From assembly GCF_033542235.1 (NCBI RefSeq), contig NZ_JAWRCU010000001.1:310001-374000 (forward strand): DNA of 64,000 nucleotides, in the 5' to 3' direction. The notes beneath the pieces were generated by a model. The model was not told the DNA's origin. It saw nothing but the letters and a program-made list of their open reading frames with translations, and made no database searches. This DNA comes from JAWRCU01 sp033542235. GTDB taxonomy: Bacteria; Pseudomonadota; Alphaproteobacteria; Rhizobiales; Rhizobiaceae. Shown piece after piece: positions 35,801 through 43,881 of this stretch (its first letter is position 1; every line of letters starts with the position of its first letter). Both the position numbers and the translations under genes were made by a program.

Positions 35801-35842
35801 GACCGAAGTCGCCCTGCCAGGCTTTTGATCCCCCCCATTCAT
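32807..35842 (-). CDS. Membrane receptor adenylate cyclase with duplicated periplasmic sensor, HAMP and PAS
   Basis: The protein has about 1011 residues from ATG 35842 (a GTG at 35854 adds four). Order: membrane segment (about 40-62), a long helical periplasmic region holding two copies of a roughly 155-residue module (about 168-316 and 324-472, sharing NLVEGGVN and LLTLRxEGNLAAGLL), second membrane segment (about 513-537), HAMP, PAS (LSLYDAEDRLVVCNSKYRTL), and a class III cyclase with metal Asp in TVFFSDIAGFTE and DKYVGDAIVIFFG. The periplasmic modules recall the TorS sensor. A periplasmic binding protein gene is next door upstream, so a TorT-TorS-like arrangement feeding cAMP is plausible. 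Confidence 0.9.
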   Translation of the reverse strand: MNGGDQKPGRATSVEAHTSKPSSLGRKPDDKAAFGIKTKLFMALGGMAMLTVGASAIAWYAFTDIERSVTRITAESVVGMATSLRLAERSAEITATAPALIASRSEEERLQEQQRLVLRLNEISAVTDELKPTGMALARVSNLKEIEGKIADELKRLNGAVSKRLRLSAQREAAVSDLAVVQTSFQDALEPLVDDAGFNLVITSQDVTAKSKDAITGLVEGGVNTLQALLTLRSEGNLAAGLLGEAAHVDDPALIQPLRERFAAAVAAMQKSLEALPQSSENGRLREASDALVVLGGSADNVFEVRLQELRVPLETRQPVQAKRQRMAAAVEAAHRTLLDTLAPMVDDAGFELVTASEGVAAKSTEAITNLVEGGVNALQVLLTLRAEGNLAAGLLNQAAGITDPASLKPLRERFVAAASHAEKLLSQLPSSVDSSALKGLTEKLIAFGTAADNIFDARSEELHQAELAQTSLQANNSLVLSLGKEVSDLVVTAQNNSDAAAIRGAGAIANGRLLLFLITALSVAGAVVIAILYVVPGVVRPIESITSAMSGLAAGDTSIDVPGRGRSDEIGRMADALGVFRDTAIEVQKSNQREIREGRRRLAVAMESISEALSLYDAEDRLVVCNSKYRTLLYPGDMAAEISPGMAFESIVRRAAERGYVKDAEGRVDEWVRERIARHRNPSDPHIQQRGDGRWILVSERKTDDGGTVAVYSDITELKLRENQLADKSRALEQLSNQLAKYLSPQVYESIFSGRQEVKIASRRKKLTVFFSDIAGFTETAERLQSEDLTRLLNHYLTEMSQIALSYGATIDKYVGDAIVIFFGDPETRGVKEDAIACVEMALAMRKKMHELQDVWRASGIERPLQCRIGINTGFCTVGNFGSEDRMDYTIIGGGVNLASRLEAAATPGEILISYETFANVRDRIGCEERGHISVKGIAYPVATYQVVDTYENLVTDKLVIHEERPNLKLDLNLVAMSTQDRGQAAAVLREALNRLSALDRATAGPHEAK

Positions 35843-35917
35843 GACGACGCGCACGCGAGCGAAGCGAGCCTGCGTTGCTCGGGAGAAAGACGGCGCCCGG
35901 TCCGCCTTTTGACCACG

Positions 35918-37090
35918 TCAACGCTCCAGCCGGTCAACCGGTTTGAAGCTGCCATCCGCCTGGATCACGGTGAGGAACACCTTGTCCATGCCCTGATTGT
36001 GGTCCGGGCCGTACGACAGCGTGATGCCGCCCAGGTCAAACGTGCCGACCTCCTTGATGGTCGAAAGCAGCGCCGCCCGCGTCACCGGCCCCTTCAGCTT
36101 GCCCAATGCTTCGGTCAGCACCCGGCCGACCATATATCCTTCGAGCGAAACGAAACCGATCTGCGCGTCCGGATTGGTTGCTCTGAGCGCCTTTTGGTAC
36201 CTCGCTACGAGCGGGAGGCTCGCGTCTCGGGGGAACGGTACGACCTGCGTTACCACCACTCCTTTCCCATCCTCGCCGAGTTCCTTTGCAAGTGCGTCGG
36301 GACCGACGAACGAGATGTTGACGAACACCACGTCCAGCTTGAGCCGGCGTGCCAGCTTGATGAATTCCGCGCAGGGCTTGTAGGCACCGACCATGACGAC
36401 AGCCTGGGGATCCGCCTTGCGAATCGCCAGCAAGGCCATTTTCACGGCGGTCGTGTTGCGCTCGTAAGTGCCCTCGGCAACCAGCTTCATGCCGCGCTTT
36501 TCCATTGCCTTGGTCACTCCCGAAAGCCCGGCGCGACCGAAGCTATCATCCTGATACATGATGGCTATTCGCGAGAAGCCGAGGTCAGTGGTGAGGTGCT
36601 CGATCCAGGCCTCTGTCTCTTCATCATATGAGGCCCGAATATTGACCACGTTGCTGAGTGACGGGTCGCGCAAGAAGGCGGCACCCGTGAACGGGCCGAC
36701 AAACGGCACCCCTGCTTCCATGGCGATCGGCTCCACCGCGTTCGAAGTAGGCGTGCCCACCTCGCCGACGAGTGCAAATACTCGGTTCTCATCGATCAGA
36801 CGCTTGGTGTTGGCGATCGCCTTTTCGGGCTCGTACGCGTCGTCATAGGAGATCAGCTCAAGGCGGTGACCATTAACTCCGCCGGCGGCATTGGCCTCAT
36901 TGAAAGCGGCGAGAATTCCCTCCCGCATGCCGAGACCCAGCGCCGCTGCGGGTCCCTCAAAGGCTGCCGATTGCCCGAACACAATCCGGTCGTCGAACAC
37001 TCCCGGCTCGGCGCGGGCTGCGACGTTTCCAAGCGAGATCGCGCCGAAGCCCAACAAGGCCGCGACGGTAAATCCTCTGGGCCAGGACAT
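35918..37090 (-). CDS. Periplasmic binding protein, branched-chain amino acid (LivJ) type, without permeases
   Basis: The 390-residue protein has a signal peptide (WPRGFTVAALLGFGAISLG, cleavage near ARA) and the type I periplasmic-binding fold: IVFGQSAAFEGPAAALGLGM, FALVGEVGTPTSNAVEPIA, RIAIMYQDDSFGRAGLSGV. I use ATG 37090, preceded by GGGAGGG. No LivH/M/G/F genes are nearby; the next gene is a membrane cyclase 75 bases downstream on the same strand. I infer a ligand-presenting partner for that receptor rather than a transport component. Confidence 0.88.
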   Translation of the reverse strand: MSWPRGFTVAALLGFGAISLGNVAARAEPGVFDDRIVFGQSAAFEGPAAALGLGMREGILAAFNEANAAGGVNGHRLELISYDDAYEPEKAIANTKRLIDENRVFALVGEVGTPTSNAVEPIAMEAGVPFVGPFTGAAFLRDPSLSNVVNIRASYDEETEAWIEHLTTDLGFSRIAIMYQDDSFGRAGLSGVTKAMEKRGMKLVAEGTYERNTTAVKMALLAIRKADPQAVVMVGAYKPCAEFIKLARRLKLDVVFVNISFVGPDALAKELGEDGKGVVVTQVVPFPRDASLPLVARYQKALRATNPDAQIGFVSLEGYMVGRVLTEALGKLKGPVTRAALLSTIKEVGTFDLGGITLSYGPDHNQGMDKVFLTVIQADGSFKPVDRLER

Positions 37091-37434
37091 GAGGTCACCC
37101 TCCCTCGGCGAGGGCGCGTTCCGAAGCGACACGGCTATCAGAAACTAGGGCCGGGCCACCCGCTGGGCGCCCACTATTGTGAACTCTACCACATTTGCGT
37201 CACCGGGTAACGCTCCAAACCGCCGTGCAATCGACGCAGCTAGTAGGACGCTAGACTGGATGTGTCTGAAAAGACCAAGCGCCGCTCGAGCTCGGCCGGG
37301 CTAGAACCTCGACAACGAAGGGATCCCGGCAGGCGTTCGTGTCCAGAATGCCAGCCCAGGTAACATTCCTTCAAGACGTCTGCGTGCGTTCAAACGAGTA
37401 TGGCGCGACTGCAATCCCCACCTAGGAGGAAACC
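37091..37434. other. Divergent intergenic region
   Basis: These 344 bases separate the binding protein gene (minus) from the VOC gene (plus). I see no gene or strong palindrome. CTAGGAGG just before 37435 is the VOC gene's ribosome binding site. Promoters for both sides must lie here but no clear box is readable. Confidence 0.5.
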
Positions 37435-37860
37435 ATGACTGCGACGACTGTGAATGAGGCTCCGCGCATCTACGCCACGTTCCGCTACCGCGATGCGGCG
37501 AAAATGATCGACTGGCTCTGTGAGGCCTTCGGCTTCACCGTGCGGGTGCGCTATGGCGAGGGTAACGACGTCCACCACGCCGAGCTTGCGCTCGGATCGT
37601 CGATGATCATGATCGGCCATACGCGCGACGACGCCTACGGCCGTATGGTGGGCGCCGCAGGAATCCCCGGCGGCAAGTCGACCTACGTCGCCGTCGACGA
37701 TGCCGACGCCGCCTTCGCCCGGGCCAAGGCGGCCGGCGCGAAGATCCTGGAGGAGCCGGTCGACCGCGACTACGGCAGCCGCGATTTCATCTGCGCCGAC
37801 CCGGAAGGCAATGTCTGGTCGTTCGGCACCTACTGGCCCAAGGTGGTTGATGAAACCTAG
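37435..37860 (+). CDS. VOC family protein (PhnB/glyoxalase-like)
   Basis: The 141-residue protein is a single VOC module of the PhnB-like type: RIYATFRYRDAAKMIDWLCE, VHHAELALGSSMIMIGH, and the end YGSRDFICADPEGNVWSFGT, where the late residues form the usual DPxGNxW motif. AGGAGG lies 6-7 bases before the ATG. Role unknown. It converges with the DddQ-like cupin gene (2-base gap). Confidence 0.88.
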   Translation: MTATTVNEAPRIYATFRYRDAAKMIDWLCEAFGFTVRVRYGEGNDVHHAELALGSSMIMIGHTRDDAYGRMVGAAGIPGGKSTYVAVDDADAAFARAKAAGAKILEEPVDRDYGSRDFICADPEGNVWSFGTYWPKVVDET

Positions 37861-37862
37861 CT

Positions 37863-38465
37863 TCAGATGGCGGAGCCGGTGATCGTCGACTTCTGCGCAA
37901 GCGGGCCGCCGCGCCAGAGGTAGAACGCGACCAGCGGCTCCGCGCCTGTGCGCATGGCGTGGCTGATGTTCGACGGGTGATGTATCACCTCGCCGGCCGC
38001 GCGGAGGACGAAGGCGCCCTCGCCTTTGCGCCATTCCGTGCCGCCGGTGAATGGGACGTAGAGCTCCTCGGCAATGTGGTGGTGGTCGGGATAGACGATA
38101 TCCGGTCCAAGCACGAGGACGCCGGCCGCGAGGCTGTCGTTCGCGAAGTGGCCGCGCGTGCCGATGAGCTCGACCCAGCCGTAGTTCTCGATGAAGCGCT
38201 CGCCGAAATCGGCAGCCGTATAGGTCTGGCCCCAGCGAAGCGCGTGGCCATGCTCGGCAAGGAGCGCCAGCGGCGGGCGCTCTGCCGGCCGGGCTATTTC
38301 AACGGCGCGATAGAGATGACGAACGCAGGCAAGGCTGTTGGGTTCAACCGCACGTTCCGGCATCTCCCAATCGATACCAGCGATGAAGCCTTGCACAATC
38401 TCGTCATCGATCGACTGAAGATAGGCGCGGAAAGCCGACAACAGCTGGGCGGGTGGCGCGGTCAT
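37863..38465 (-). CDS. Cupin of the DMSP lyase (DddQ-like) family
   Basis: The 200-residue protein has a C-terminal cupin with motif 1 YPDHHHIAEELYVPFTGG and motif 2 IHHPSNISHAMRT. Candidate metal ligands His130, Glu134, Tyr136 and His169 reproduce the spacing recalled for the Zn site of Ruegeria DddQ (His125, Glu129, Tyr131, His163). DddQ cleaves dimethylsulfoniopropionate to acrylate and dimethyl sulfide. Family membership looks good, but activity on DMSP is not implied: many soil homologues are untested. Its divergent neighbour is an acyl-CoA dehydrogenase. Confidence 0.75.
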   Translation of the reverse strand: MTAPPAQLLSAFRAYLQSIDDEIVQGFIAGIDWEMPERAVEPNSLACVRHLYRAVEIARPAERPPLALLAEHGHALRWGQTYTAADFGERFIENYGWVELIGTRGHFANDSLAAGVLVLGPDIVYPDHHHIAEELYVPFTGGTEWRKGEGAFVLRAAGEVIHHPSNISHAMRTGAEPLVAFYLWRGGPLAQKSTITGSAI

Positions 38466-38569
38466 GTGCCTCGACTTTCTTTGCAGAGCAAGTTCGACAA
38501 GTCCGATTTGCGCGAGTTCCGCGATGGTCTAGACTGCGGAATGGAACAAGAAAAGCGCTGGAGGACGCC

Positions 38570-39739
38570 ATGGATGCGACGGTCGATGCCGATTCCGGCC
38601 AGTTCGAGCTGACGCAAGACCAGCGCGCCGTTCGAGATGTTGCCGAAACCTTCGCAAGAGAGCGGGTCGCGCCGGATGCCCTCGACTGGGACAAGCGACG
38701 TCATTTCCCCGTCGATGTTTTTCGCGAGGCTGGCCCGCTTGGCCTCGGCGGCATTTACGTGCGCGAGGATGTCGGCGGCTCGGCACTTGGCCGGCTGGAA
38801 GCCGCACTCGTTTTCGAGGCGCTGGCGAAGGCCTGTCCCGGATTCTCGGCCTTCCTGTCGATCCACAACATGGCGGCCTGGATGATCGACCGCTACGGTG
38901 ACGAGGCCCAGCGGCAGCGGTTCCTGCCGAAGTTGACCTCGACGGAGTGGCTGGCGAGTTATTGCCTCACCGAGCCGGGCTCCGGGTCGGACGCAGCCGC
39001 ATTGAAGACGCGGGCCGAACGCGACGGCCATCACTACGTGCTGAACGGCTCCAAGCAGTTCATCTCCGGCGCCGGCGCCACCGACATCTATATCGTGATG
39101 GTGCGCACCGGAGGAGAAGGGCCGAAAGGCATCTCGGCCCTGATTGTGCCCAAGGATGCGCCTGGCCTCTCCTTCGGAGCCGAGGAGCACAAGATGGGTT
39201 GGCACATGCAGCCGACGCGCCAGCTCATCCTCACCGATTGCCGCGTGCCTGTCGAAAACCGGCTGGCCGAAGAAGGTGCCGGGTTCTCCATCGCCATGGC
39301 CGGGCTCGACGGCGGCAGGCTGAACATCGCCGCCTGCTCCCTCGGCGGCGCCCAGGCTGCACTCGACAAGGCGGTTGCCTATACCGCCGATCGCAAGGCC
39401 TTCGGCCAGCCGATCAACCGCTTCCAGGCGCTGCAGTTCCGGCTAGCCGACATGGAGACCGAGCTCCAGGCGGCGCGCGTGCTCCTATATACCGCCGCCG
39501 CAAAACTCGACCGCAAGGCGCACGACGCAAGCAAGTGGTCGGCAATGGCGAAGCGCTTCGTGACCGACACCGGCTTCGAGGTTGCCAACGGCGCCCTGCA
39601 GCTCTTCGGCGGCTACGGCTATCTGCACGATTACGGCATGGAGAAGCTGGTACGCGACCTGCGGGTCCACCAGATCCTCGAAGGCACCAACGAGATCATG
39701 CGCGTGATCATCGCGAGGAATATGATCGGAAGGGATTAG
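38570..39739 (+). CDS. Acyl-CoA dehydrogenase (probable isobutyryl-CoA dehydrogenase)
   Basis: The 389-residue flavoprotein has ACAD signatures: ASYCLTEPGSGSDAAALKT in the flavin/substrate domain, YTADRKAFGQPINRFQALQF, and QLFGGYGYLHDYGMEKLVRD; the catalytic base is probably the Glu in LEGTNEIMR. The ATG at 38570 is preceded by GGAGG. Being followed by mmsB (3-hydroxyisobutyrate dehydrogenase), it probably oxidises isobutyryl-CoA to methacrylyl-CoA in valine degradation. Specificity for other short chains remains possible. Confidence 0.88.
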   Translation: MDATVDADSGQFELTQDQRAVRDVAETFARERVAPDALDWDKRRHFPVDVFREAGPLGLGGIYVREDVGGSALGRLEAALVFEALAKACPGFSAFLSIHNMAAWMIDRYGDEAQRQRFLPKLTSTEWLASYCLTEPGSGSDAAALKTRAERDGHHYVLNGSKQFISGAGATDIYIVMVRTGGEGPKGISALIVPKDAPGLSFGAEEHKMGWHMQPTRQLILTDCRVPVENRLAEEGAGFSIAMAGLDGGRLNIAACSLGGAQAALDKAVAYTADRKAFGQPINRFQALQFRLADMETELQAARVLLYTAAAKLDRKAHDASKWSAMAKRFVTDTGFEVANGALQLFGGYGYLHDYGMEKLVRDLRVHQILEGTNEIMRVIIARNMIGRD

Positions 39740-39852
39740 GGGAGTAGGGGAACAAGGGAGTAGGGCAGTAGGTTACAAATCGGAAGGTCTCGGCGTGCAC
39801 GAGCCGACCTTCTCATCCCCTATTCACTTACTCCCCTATTCCCCTAATCCCG
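39732..39852. repeat. Long imperfect inverted repeat between acyl-CoA dehydrogenase and mmsB
   Basis: GGGATTAGGGGAGTAGGGGA at 39732 faces the complement of TCCCCTATTCCCCTAATCCC near 39833-39852. A smaller hairpin (GAAGGTC/GACCTTC, with an internal GTGCAC) sits in the middle. The left arm overlaps the stop of the dehydrogenase gene. The structure could end or attenuate transcription, or be a small palindromic element of a second family. Confidence 0.6.
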
Positions 39853-39873
39853 TCATTAACGGGAGCAACCACC

Positions 39874-40758
39874 ATGACCACCATCGCCTTCATCGGCCTC
39901 GGCAATATGGGCAACCCCATGGCCGCCAATCTCGTGAAGGCCGGACATCGCGTGCGGGGCTTCGATCTCGTGGCCGAGAACCTGACGAAGGCGCACAGCA
40001 ACGGCGTCGAGATAGCCGCGGACGCCAGTACGGCCGTCGAGGCGGCCGAGGCGATCATCACCATGCTGCCGGCGGGCACGCATGTGCTTTCGGTCTATAA
40101 TGACATCCTGCCGAACGTGGCTGAAGGGGCGCTGCTGATCGATTGTTCTACCATCGACGTGGACTCGGCACGCAAGGCGCATCAGCTTGCCGCAGAACGC
40201 GGCCTTCCCTCGATCGACGCGCCGGTATCCGGCGGCACGGCGGGTGCCGCCGCAGCCACCCTCACCTTTATGGCCGGCGGCAGCGCGGATGCCTTCGCCA
40301 GGGCCGAGCCGCTGCTCAAGCCCATGGCCGGCCGCATCGTCCATTGCGGCGAAGCGGGCGCCGGCCAAGCGGCGAAGATCTGTAACAACATGATCCTCGG
40401 CGTCTCGATGATCGCAGTCGGCGAGGCCTTCGTGCTTGCCGAGAAGCTCGGCCTTTCGCACCAGGCGCTGTTCGACGTGGCCTCGACCTCGTCCGGCCAA
40501 TGCTGGTCGTTGACGACTTACTGCCCCGTTCCCGGGCCGGTGCCGACGTCACCGGCCAACCGCGACTACCAGCCCGGCTTCGCCTCAGCCTTGATGCTCA
40601 AGGATCTCAGGCTGTCGCAGGAAGCCGCGCAGGCCGCAGGCGCGGTCACGCCGCTTGGAGCGGAGGCTACCCAGCTCTATGCGCTTTTCAGCGCGCTGGG
40701 CAATGGCGGCAAGGATTTTTCCGGGATCATCGAGTTTCTGAGAGGGCGCTCCAACTGA
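39874..40758 (+). CDS. mmsB: 3-hydroxyisobutyrate dehydrogenase
   Basis: The 294-residue enzyme has the N-terminal NAD-binding motif IAFIGLGNMGNPMAANLVKA, the substrate site DAPVSGGTAGAAAATLTFMA, and the catalytic Lys region GAGQAAKICNNMILG, all diagnostic of MmsB. It oxidises 3-hydroxyisobutyrate to methylmalonate semialdehyde in valine catabolism. GGGAG precedes the ATG. It follows the acyl-CoA dehydrogenase gene on the same strand across an inverted repeat; mmsA is not in the window. Confidence 0.93.
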   Translation: MTTIAFIGLGNMGNPMAANLVKAGHRVRGFDLVAENLTKAHSNGVEIAADASTAVEAAEAIITMLPAGTHVLSVYNDILPNVAEGALLIDCSTIDVDSARKAHQLAAERGLPSIDAPVSGGTAGAAAATLTFMAGGSADAFARAEPLLKPMAGRIVHCGEAGAGQAAKICNNMILGVSMIAVGEAFVLAEKLGLSHQALFDVASTSSGQCWSLTTYCPVPGPVPTSPANRDYQPGFASALMLKDLRLSQEAAQAAGAVTPLGAEATQLYALFSALGNGGKDFSGIIEFLRGRSN

Positions 40759-40995
40759 TCGCCGGCGGCGGGTTTATTAAAGACAAGTTAAATAAAAAAA
40801 TTCTCGAATTTAGACTTGCTTAAGTTCTCGATAACCGTGCGGTAACGATGTCGACGTATAACGGTTCGCGTGACGGTCATTGAAATGCACCTCACCGCTC
40901 CGGATCAGGTCTCGCGTACCGGAGCCGTATTCTTCCAGGATGTATTGCGTCTCGGACGGCAAGCCGTGTTCCCTGCGGAGCACGGTGCTGCCGTT

Positions 40996-41103
40996 TCAGG
41001 CGTTTGCGGCGTCGCGGAACTGGCCATCGACGATGGCGCCGGTTTTGAGCTTCAGCTCGTCGAACTGCGCTTGCCAATCAGCGCAGCTATTGCTCCTGGC
41101 CAT
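40996..41103 (-). pseudogene. Remnant of an aldehyde dehydrogenase (PuuC-like) N-terminus
   Basis: An ATG at 41103 overlaps the end of the aminotransferase gene and opens a 35-codon frame ended by TGA. Its reading (ADWQAQFDELKLKTGAIVDG, then QFRDAANA) follows the pattern W-Q-x5-L-x6-I-x-G-x-[YF]-x2-A of the PuuC aldehyde dehydrogenase N-terminus, and such a gene often follows this aminotransferase. Nothing recognisable continues after the stop. I read it as a truncated leftover. The remaining 40759-40995 is AT-richer and holds nothing else I can support. Confidence 0.45.
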
Positions 41104-42475
41104 GTCGCAACTCCCGCTCGGCCATATCAAGCGCCATGACGATCCGCTCGCATGCGAGGTCGATCGTCTCGCGCGTCCAGATGAGCGGCGGCGAGAGGAT
41201 CATGGTGTTGCCGGTTGCACGCATCATCAGGCCTTCGGCGACCGAATGGTCGCGCACGACGACAGCGGCCGTACCGTCCGAATCGAAGCGCTCCTTGGTC
41301 TCCTTGTCCCTGACGATCTCTATGGCAGCCAGGAGCCCGAACGATCTCACCTCGCCGACCAGTGCATGGCCGCTGACGCGCTCCCGCAATGCTTGCGCGA
41401 AATATGGGCCCGTATCGTCCCGAACGCGCTCGATCAGGCCTTCGCCTTCGATGATCTCCAGGTTCTTCAACGCTACCGCGCAGGCCACCGGATGGCCGGA
41501 ATAGGTATAGCCGTGGAAGAATTCGCCGCCCTTCTCGACCAGCGTGGACGAGATGCGGTCACCCACGAGCAGCGCCGACAGCGGCTGGTAGCCAGAGGTC
41601 AGCGCCTTGGCGGTGGTGATCGTGTCGGCTTCGATGCCCATGGACTGCGCGGCGAACCATTCGCCGGTTCGGCCATAACCGGTAATCACCTCGTCGAGCA
41701 TCAGGAGAATGTCGTATTTTCTGCAGATGCGCTGGATTTCCGGCCAGTAGCTCGGAGGCGGGATCTTGACGCCCCCGGCGCCCTGGATCGGTTCACCGAT
41801 GAATGCGGCGACCGTCTCCGGTCCAGCTTCGACAATCGCATCCTCTACGGCCTTGGCGGCGCGCAGCCCGAATTCGTGATCGCTTTCGCCGGGCAGCGAC
41901 AGCTCGAACGAATAGGGGGGCATGACATGAACGATGTTCGGCACCGCGCCGTTAAGTTGCCCATGCATCTGCGACATCCCGCCGAGCGAAGCTCCGGCGA
42001 TCGTCGAGCCGTGATAGGCATAATTGCGTGAGATGATGCGGTTTTTCTCGGGCCTGCCTTCGAGGGCCCAATAGTGACGTACGAGGCGGAGCGCCGTGTC
42101 GTTCGCCTCTGAGCCCGACGAGCCGTAGAAGACCTGGCTGATATTGTCAGGCGCGATCTCGGCGATCTTCTGTGCAAGCAGCACCGGAGTCGGAGTCGAA
42201 CAGCGGAAGAACGAATTGTAATAGGACAACTCTTTCATCTGCTTGTAAGCGGTCTCGGCGAGTTCGTCGCGGCCGTAGCCGATATTGACGCACCAGAGCC
42301 CCGCCATGCCGTCGAGGATCTCGTTGCCCCCGCTATCATAGATGAACGGTCCCTTCGCATGCGTGATGATGCGTGAGCCGGCCTCCCGCAATTCCTTGTG
42401 ATCGGTGAAGGGATGAAGATGGTGCGCGGCATCGATCTGCTGAAGCTGCGCCAGCGAATAGTTCAGATAAGTCAT
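41087..42475 (-). CDS. Class III PLP-dependent aminotransferase (SpuC/omega-aminotransferase type)
   Basis: The 462-residue enzyme has the PLP-binding region of class III aminotransferases: VFYGSSGSEANDTALRLVRH, LLMLDEVITGYGRTGEWFA and the Schiff-base Lys in ITTAKALTSGYQPLSALLV. Similarity of the N-terminus (QQIDAAHHLHPFTDHKEL) suggests the putrescine/beta-alanine-pyruvate group. It should transfer an omega-amino group, from putrescine or a related amine, to pyruvate. The aldehyde dehydrogenase that usually follows survives here only as a short remnant. Confidence 0.9.
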   Translation of the reverse strand: MTYLNYSLAQLQQIDAAHHLHPFTDHKELREAGSRIITHAKGPFIYDSGGNEILDGMAGLWCVNIGYGRDELAETAYKQMKELSYYNSFFRCSTPTPVLLAQKIAEIAPDNISQVFYGSSGSEANDTALRLVRHYWALEGRPEKNRIISRNYAYHGSTIAGASLGGMSQMHGQLNGAVPNIVHVMPPYSFELSLPGESDHEFGLRAAKAVEDAIVEAGPETVAAFIGEPIQGAGGVKIPPPSYWPEIQRICRKYDILLMLDEVITGYGRTGEWFAAQSMGIEADTITTAKALTSGYQPLSALLVGDRISSTLVEKGGEFFHGYTYSGHPVACAVALKNLEIIEGEGLIERVRDDTGPYFAQALRERVSGHALVGEVRSFGLLAAIEIVRDKETKERFDSDGTAAVVVRDHSVAEGLMMRATGNTMILSPPLIWTRETIDLACERIVMALDMAERELRHGQEQ

Positions 42476-42675
42476 GGGTTTGGCCTCTCGCGTTGAATCA
42501 TTCCGGCAACAGCCGGGGCGGATTCAGCAAGCGGCTGGTGGCGAATAGCCGATGCGCGCGCAGAGCCTCAGCAGCTCGGCGTGCAGTGTGCGCCGCGACG
42601 GAGTCACGGCTATGTTGCGCGATGACATTGGGCCAGCATAGCGGAGACGCTGCACTGCCTTCAAGCTTCAGGCAA

Positions 42676-43851
42676 TCACGGGCCTGCCGGTCTGCCGTCC
42701 CGACGCGCCACATGGAGGACGAACAGCAGCAAGGTGAGCATGCCCATCACCAGAGGCAGGCCCTGAACGCCGACGACATCCATGACCGCACCGGTGACCG
42801 GTGGCCCGATGATGCCGCCGACGCCCCAGACCAGCGCAAAGGCGGCGTTGCCCGCCACCAGCATGGCGCCCGAGAAGCGATCGCCGAGTTGGACCAGCGC
42901 CATGGTGTAGATGCCGAACGAGGCCGCGCCCCAGACGAATGCAAGCGGCCAGGCAGATGGCGTGCCAAAGCTGACAGGCAGGAGCATTGATCCCAGCATG
43001 AGCACAATCGCACAGGCGATCAGAACCTTGCGCGATCCGATCCGCTCGGCGATCAGCCCGAGCGGTATCTGCAGCACGACGTTGCCCAAGATGAACGTCG
43101 TGAGAAAGGCCGAGACGGCCTCGTCGCTACTGCCATAGGCGCGACCGTATACGGTGGTGAGCGAGAGCAGAGCATGCTCGAAGGCGGCAACGACGGCCAC
43201 TGCAAACAGGAGCAGCGGCGCGACAGACAGAAAGCGCAGCACCGAAGGCTCGTCCTTGCCGTTATGGAGTTCCGGCAGTCGCGGCAGCACCGCGACCAGG
43301 ACGCCGGCGCAGCCGATGAAAGCGATGATGCCGACCATGAATGGCGGCCAGCCTTCGCTGCCTGTCACGCTTAGGGCGAGCGGGCCGGCGCCAAATCCAG
43401 CCGAGATCAGCGATGTATAAGTACCCATGACCCTGCCGCGCCGGGCAGGCGGCGTCAGCGTCAGCATCCAGGTTTCGCTTAGTACATAAAGCGGGTTCAC
43501 GACAAAGCCGAGAAGAAAGCGCAACGGGAACCATGGCCAGAGATTCTGCGTCCAGCCGATCAGGGCGAGCAACAGCGCCGCAAGCCCGGCACAGGTGAGA
43601 GCAGTCGTGCCGGCGCCGAAGCGGCGTGCGGAGATCGGTATGAAGGCTGACGAGGCGATGAAGCCGAGCGGCGTCATCGCCGCCGAGAGCCCGATAAGGC
43701 TGGAGGGCGTGCCTTGCCGCTGGAGAATGAAGGAAAGCAGCGGATAGGTGAGTCCTTGCGCAACCGAGAACACGGTCACCGTGGCGATGACGCCGCCGAT
43801 CGCGGCCCATTGCGGGCTACCTGCGGCAGCTTCGGTTCCCTCGATCGCCAT
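42676..43851 (-). CDS. MFS transporter
   Basis: The 391-residue protein has twelve probable membrane segments and MFS loop motifs: a 2-3 loop variant (PISARRFGAGTTALTCAG), RGRVMGTYTSLISAGFGAGP, and the second-half loop GLIAERIGSRKVLIAC. It belongs to the YcaD/UMF-like group of unknown substrate. It lies 30 bases downstream of the sarcosine-oxidase-like gene on the same strand, so it may import that enzyme's amine substrate. Confidence 0.88.
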   Translation of the reverse strand: MAIEGTEAAAGSPQWAAIGGVIATVTVFSVAQGLTYPLLSFILQRQGTPSSLIGLSAAMTPLGFIASSAFIPISARRFGAGTTALTCAGLAALLLALIGWTQNLWPWFPLRFLLGFVVNPLYVLSETWMLTLTPPARRGRVMGTYTSLISAGFGAGPLALSVTGSEGWPPFMVGIIAFIGCAGVLVAVLPRLPELHNGKDEPSVLRFLSVAPLLLFAVAVVAAFEHALLSLTTVYGRAYGSSDEAVSAFLTTFILGNVVLQIPLGLIAERIGSRKVLIACAIVLMLGSMLLPVSFGTPSAWPLAFVWGAASFGIYTMALVQLGDRFSGAMLVAGNAAFALVWGVGGIIGPPVTGAVMDVVGVQGLPLVMGMLTLLLFVLHVARRDGRPAGP

Positions 43852-43881
43852 GCTTCCCCCTCCCTGAGCCGTGAGGGAGAG

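Noticed and set aside
40759..40995. Continuation of coding after the stop of the aldehyde dehydrogenase remnant (about 57 further codons open)
   Set aside because: The translation is not similar to the expected domain and has no convincing start; I treat it as a chance frame.
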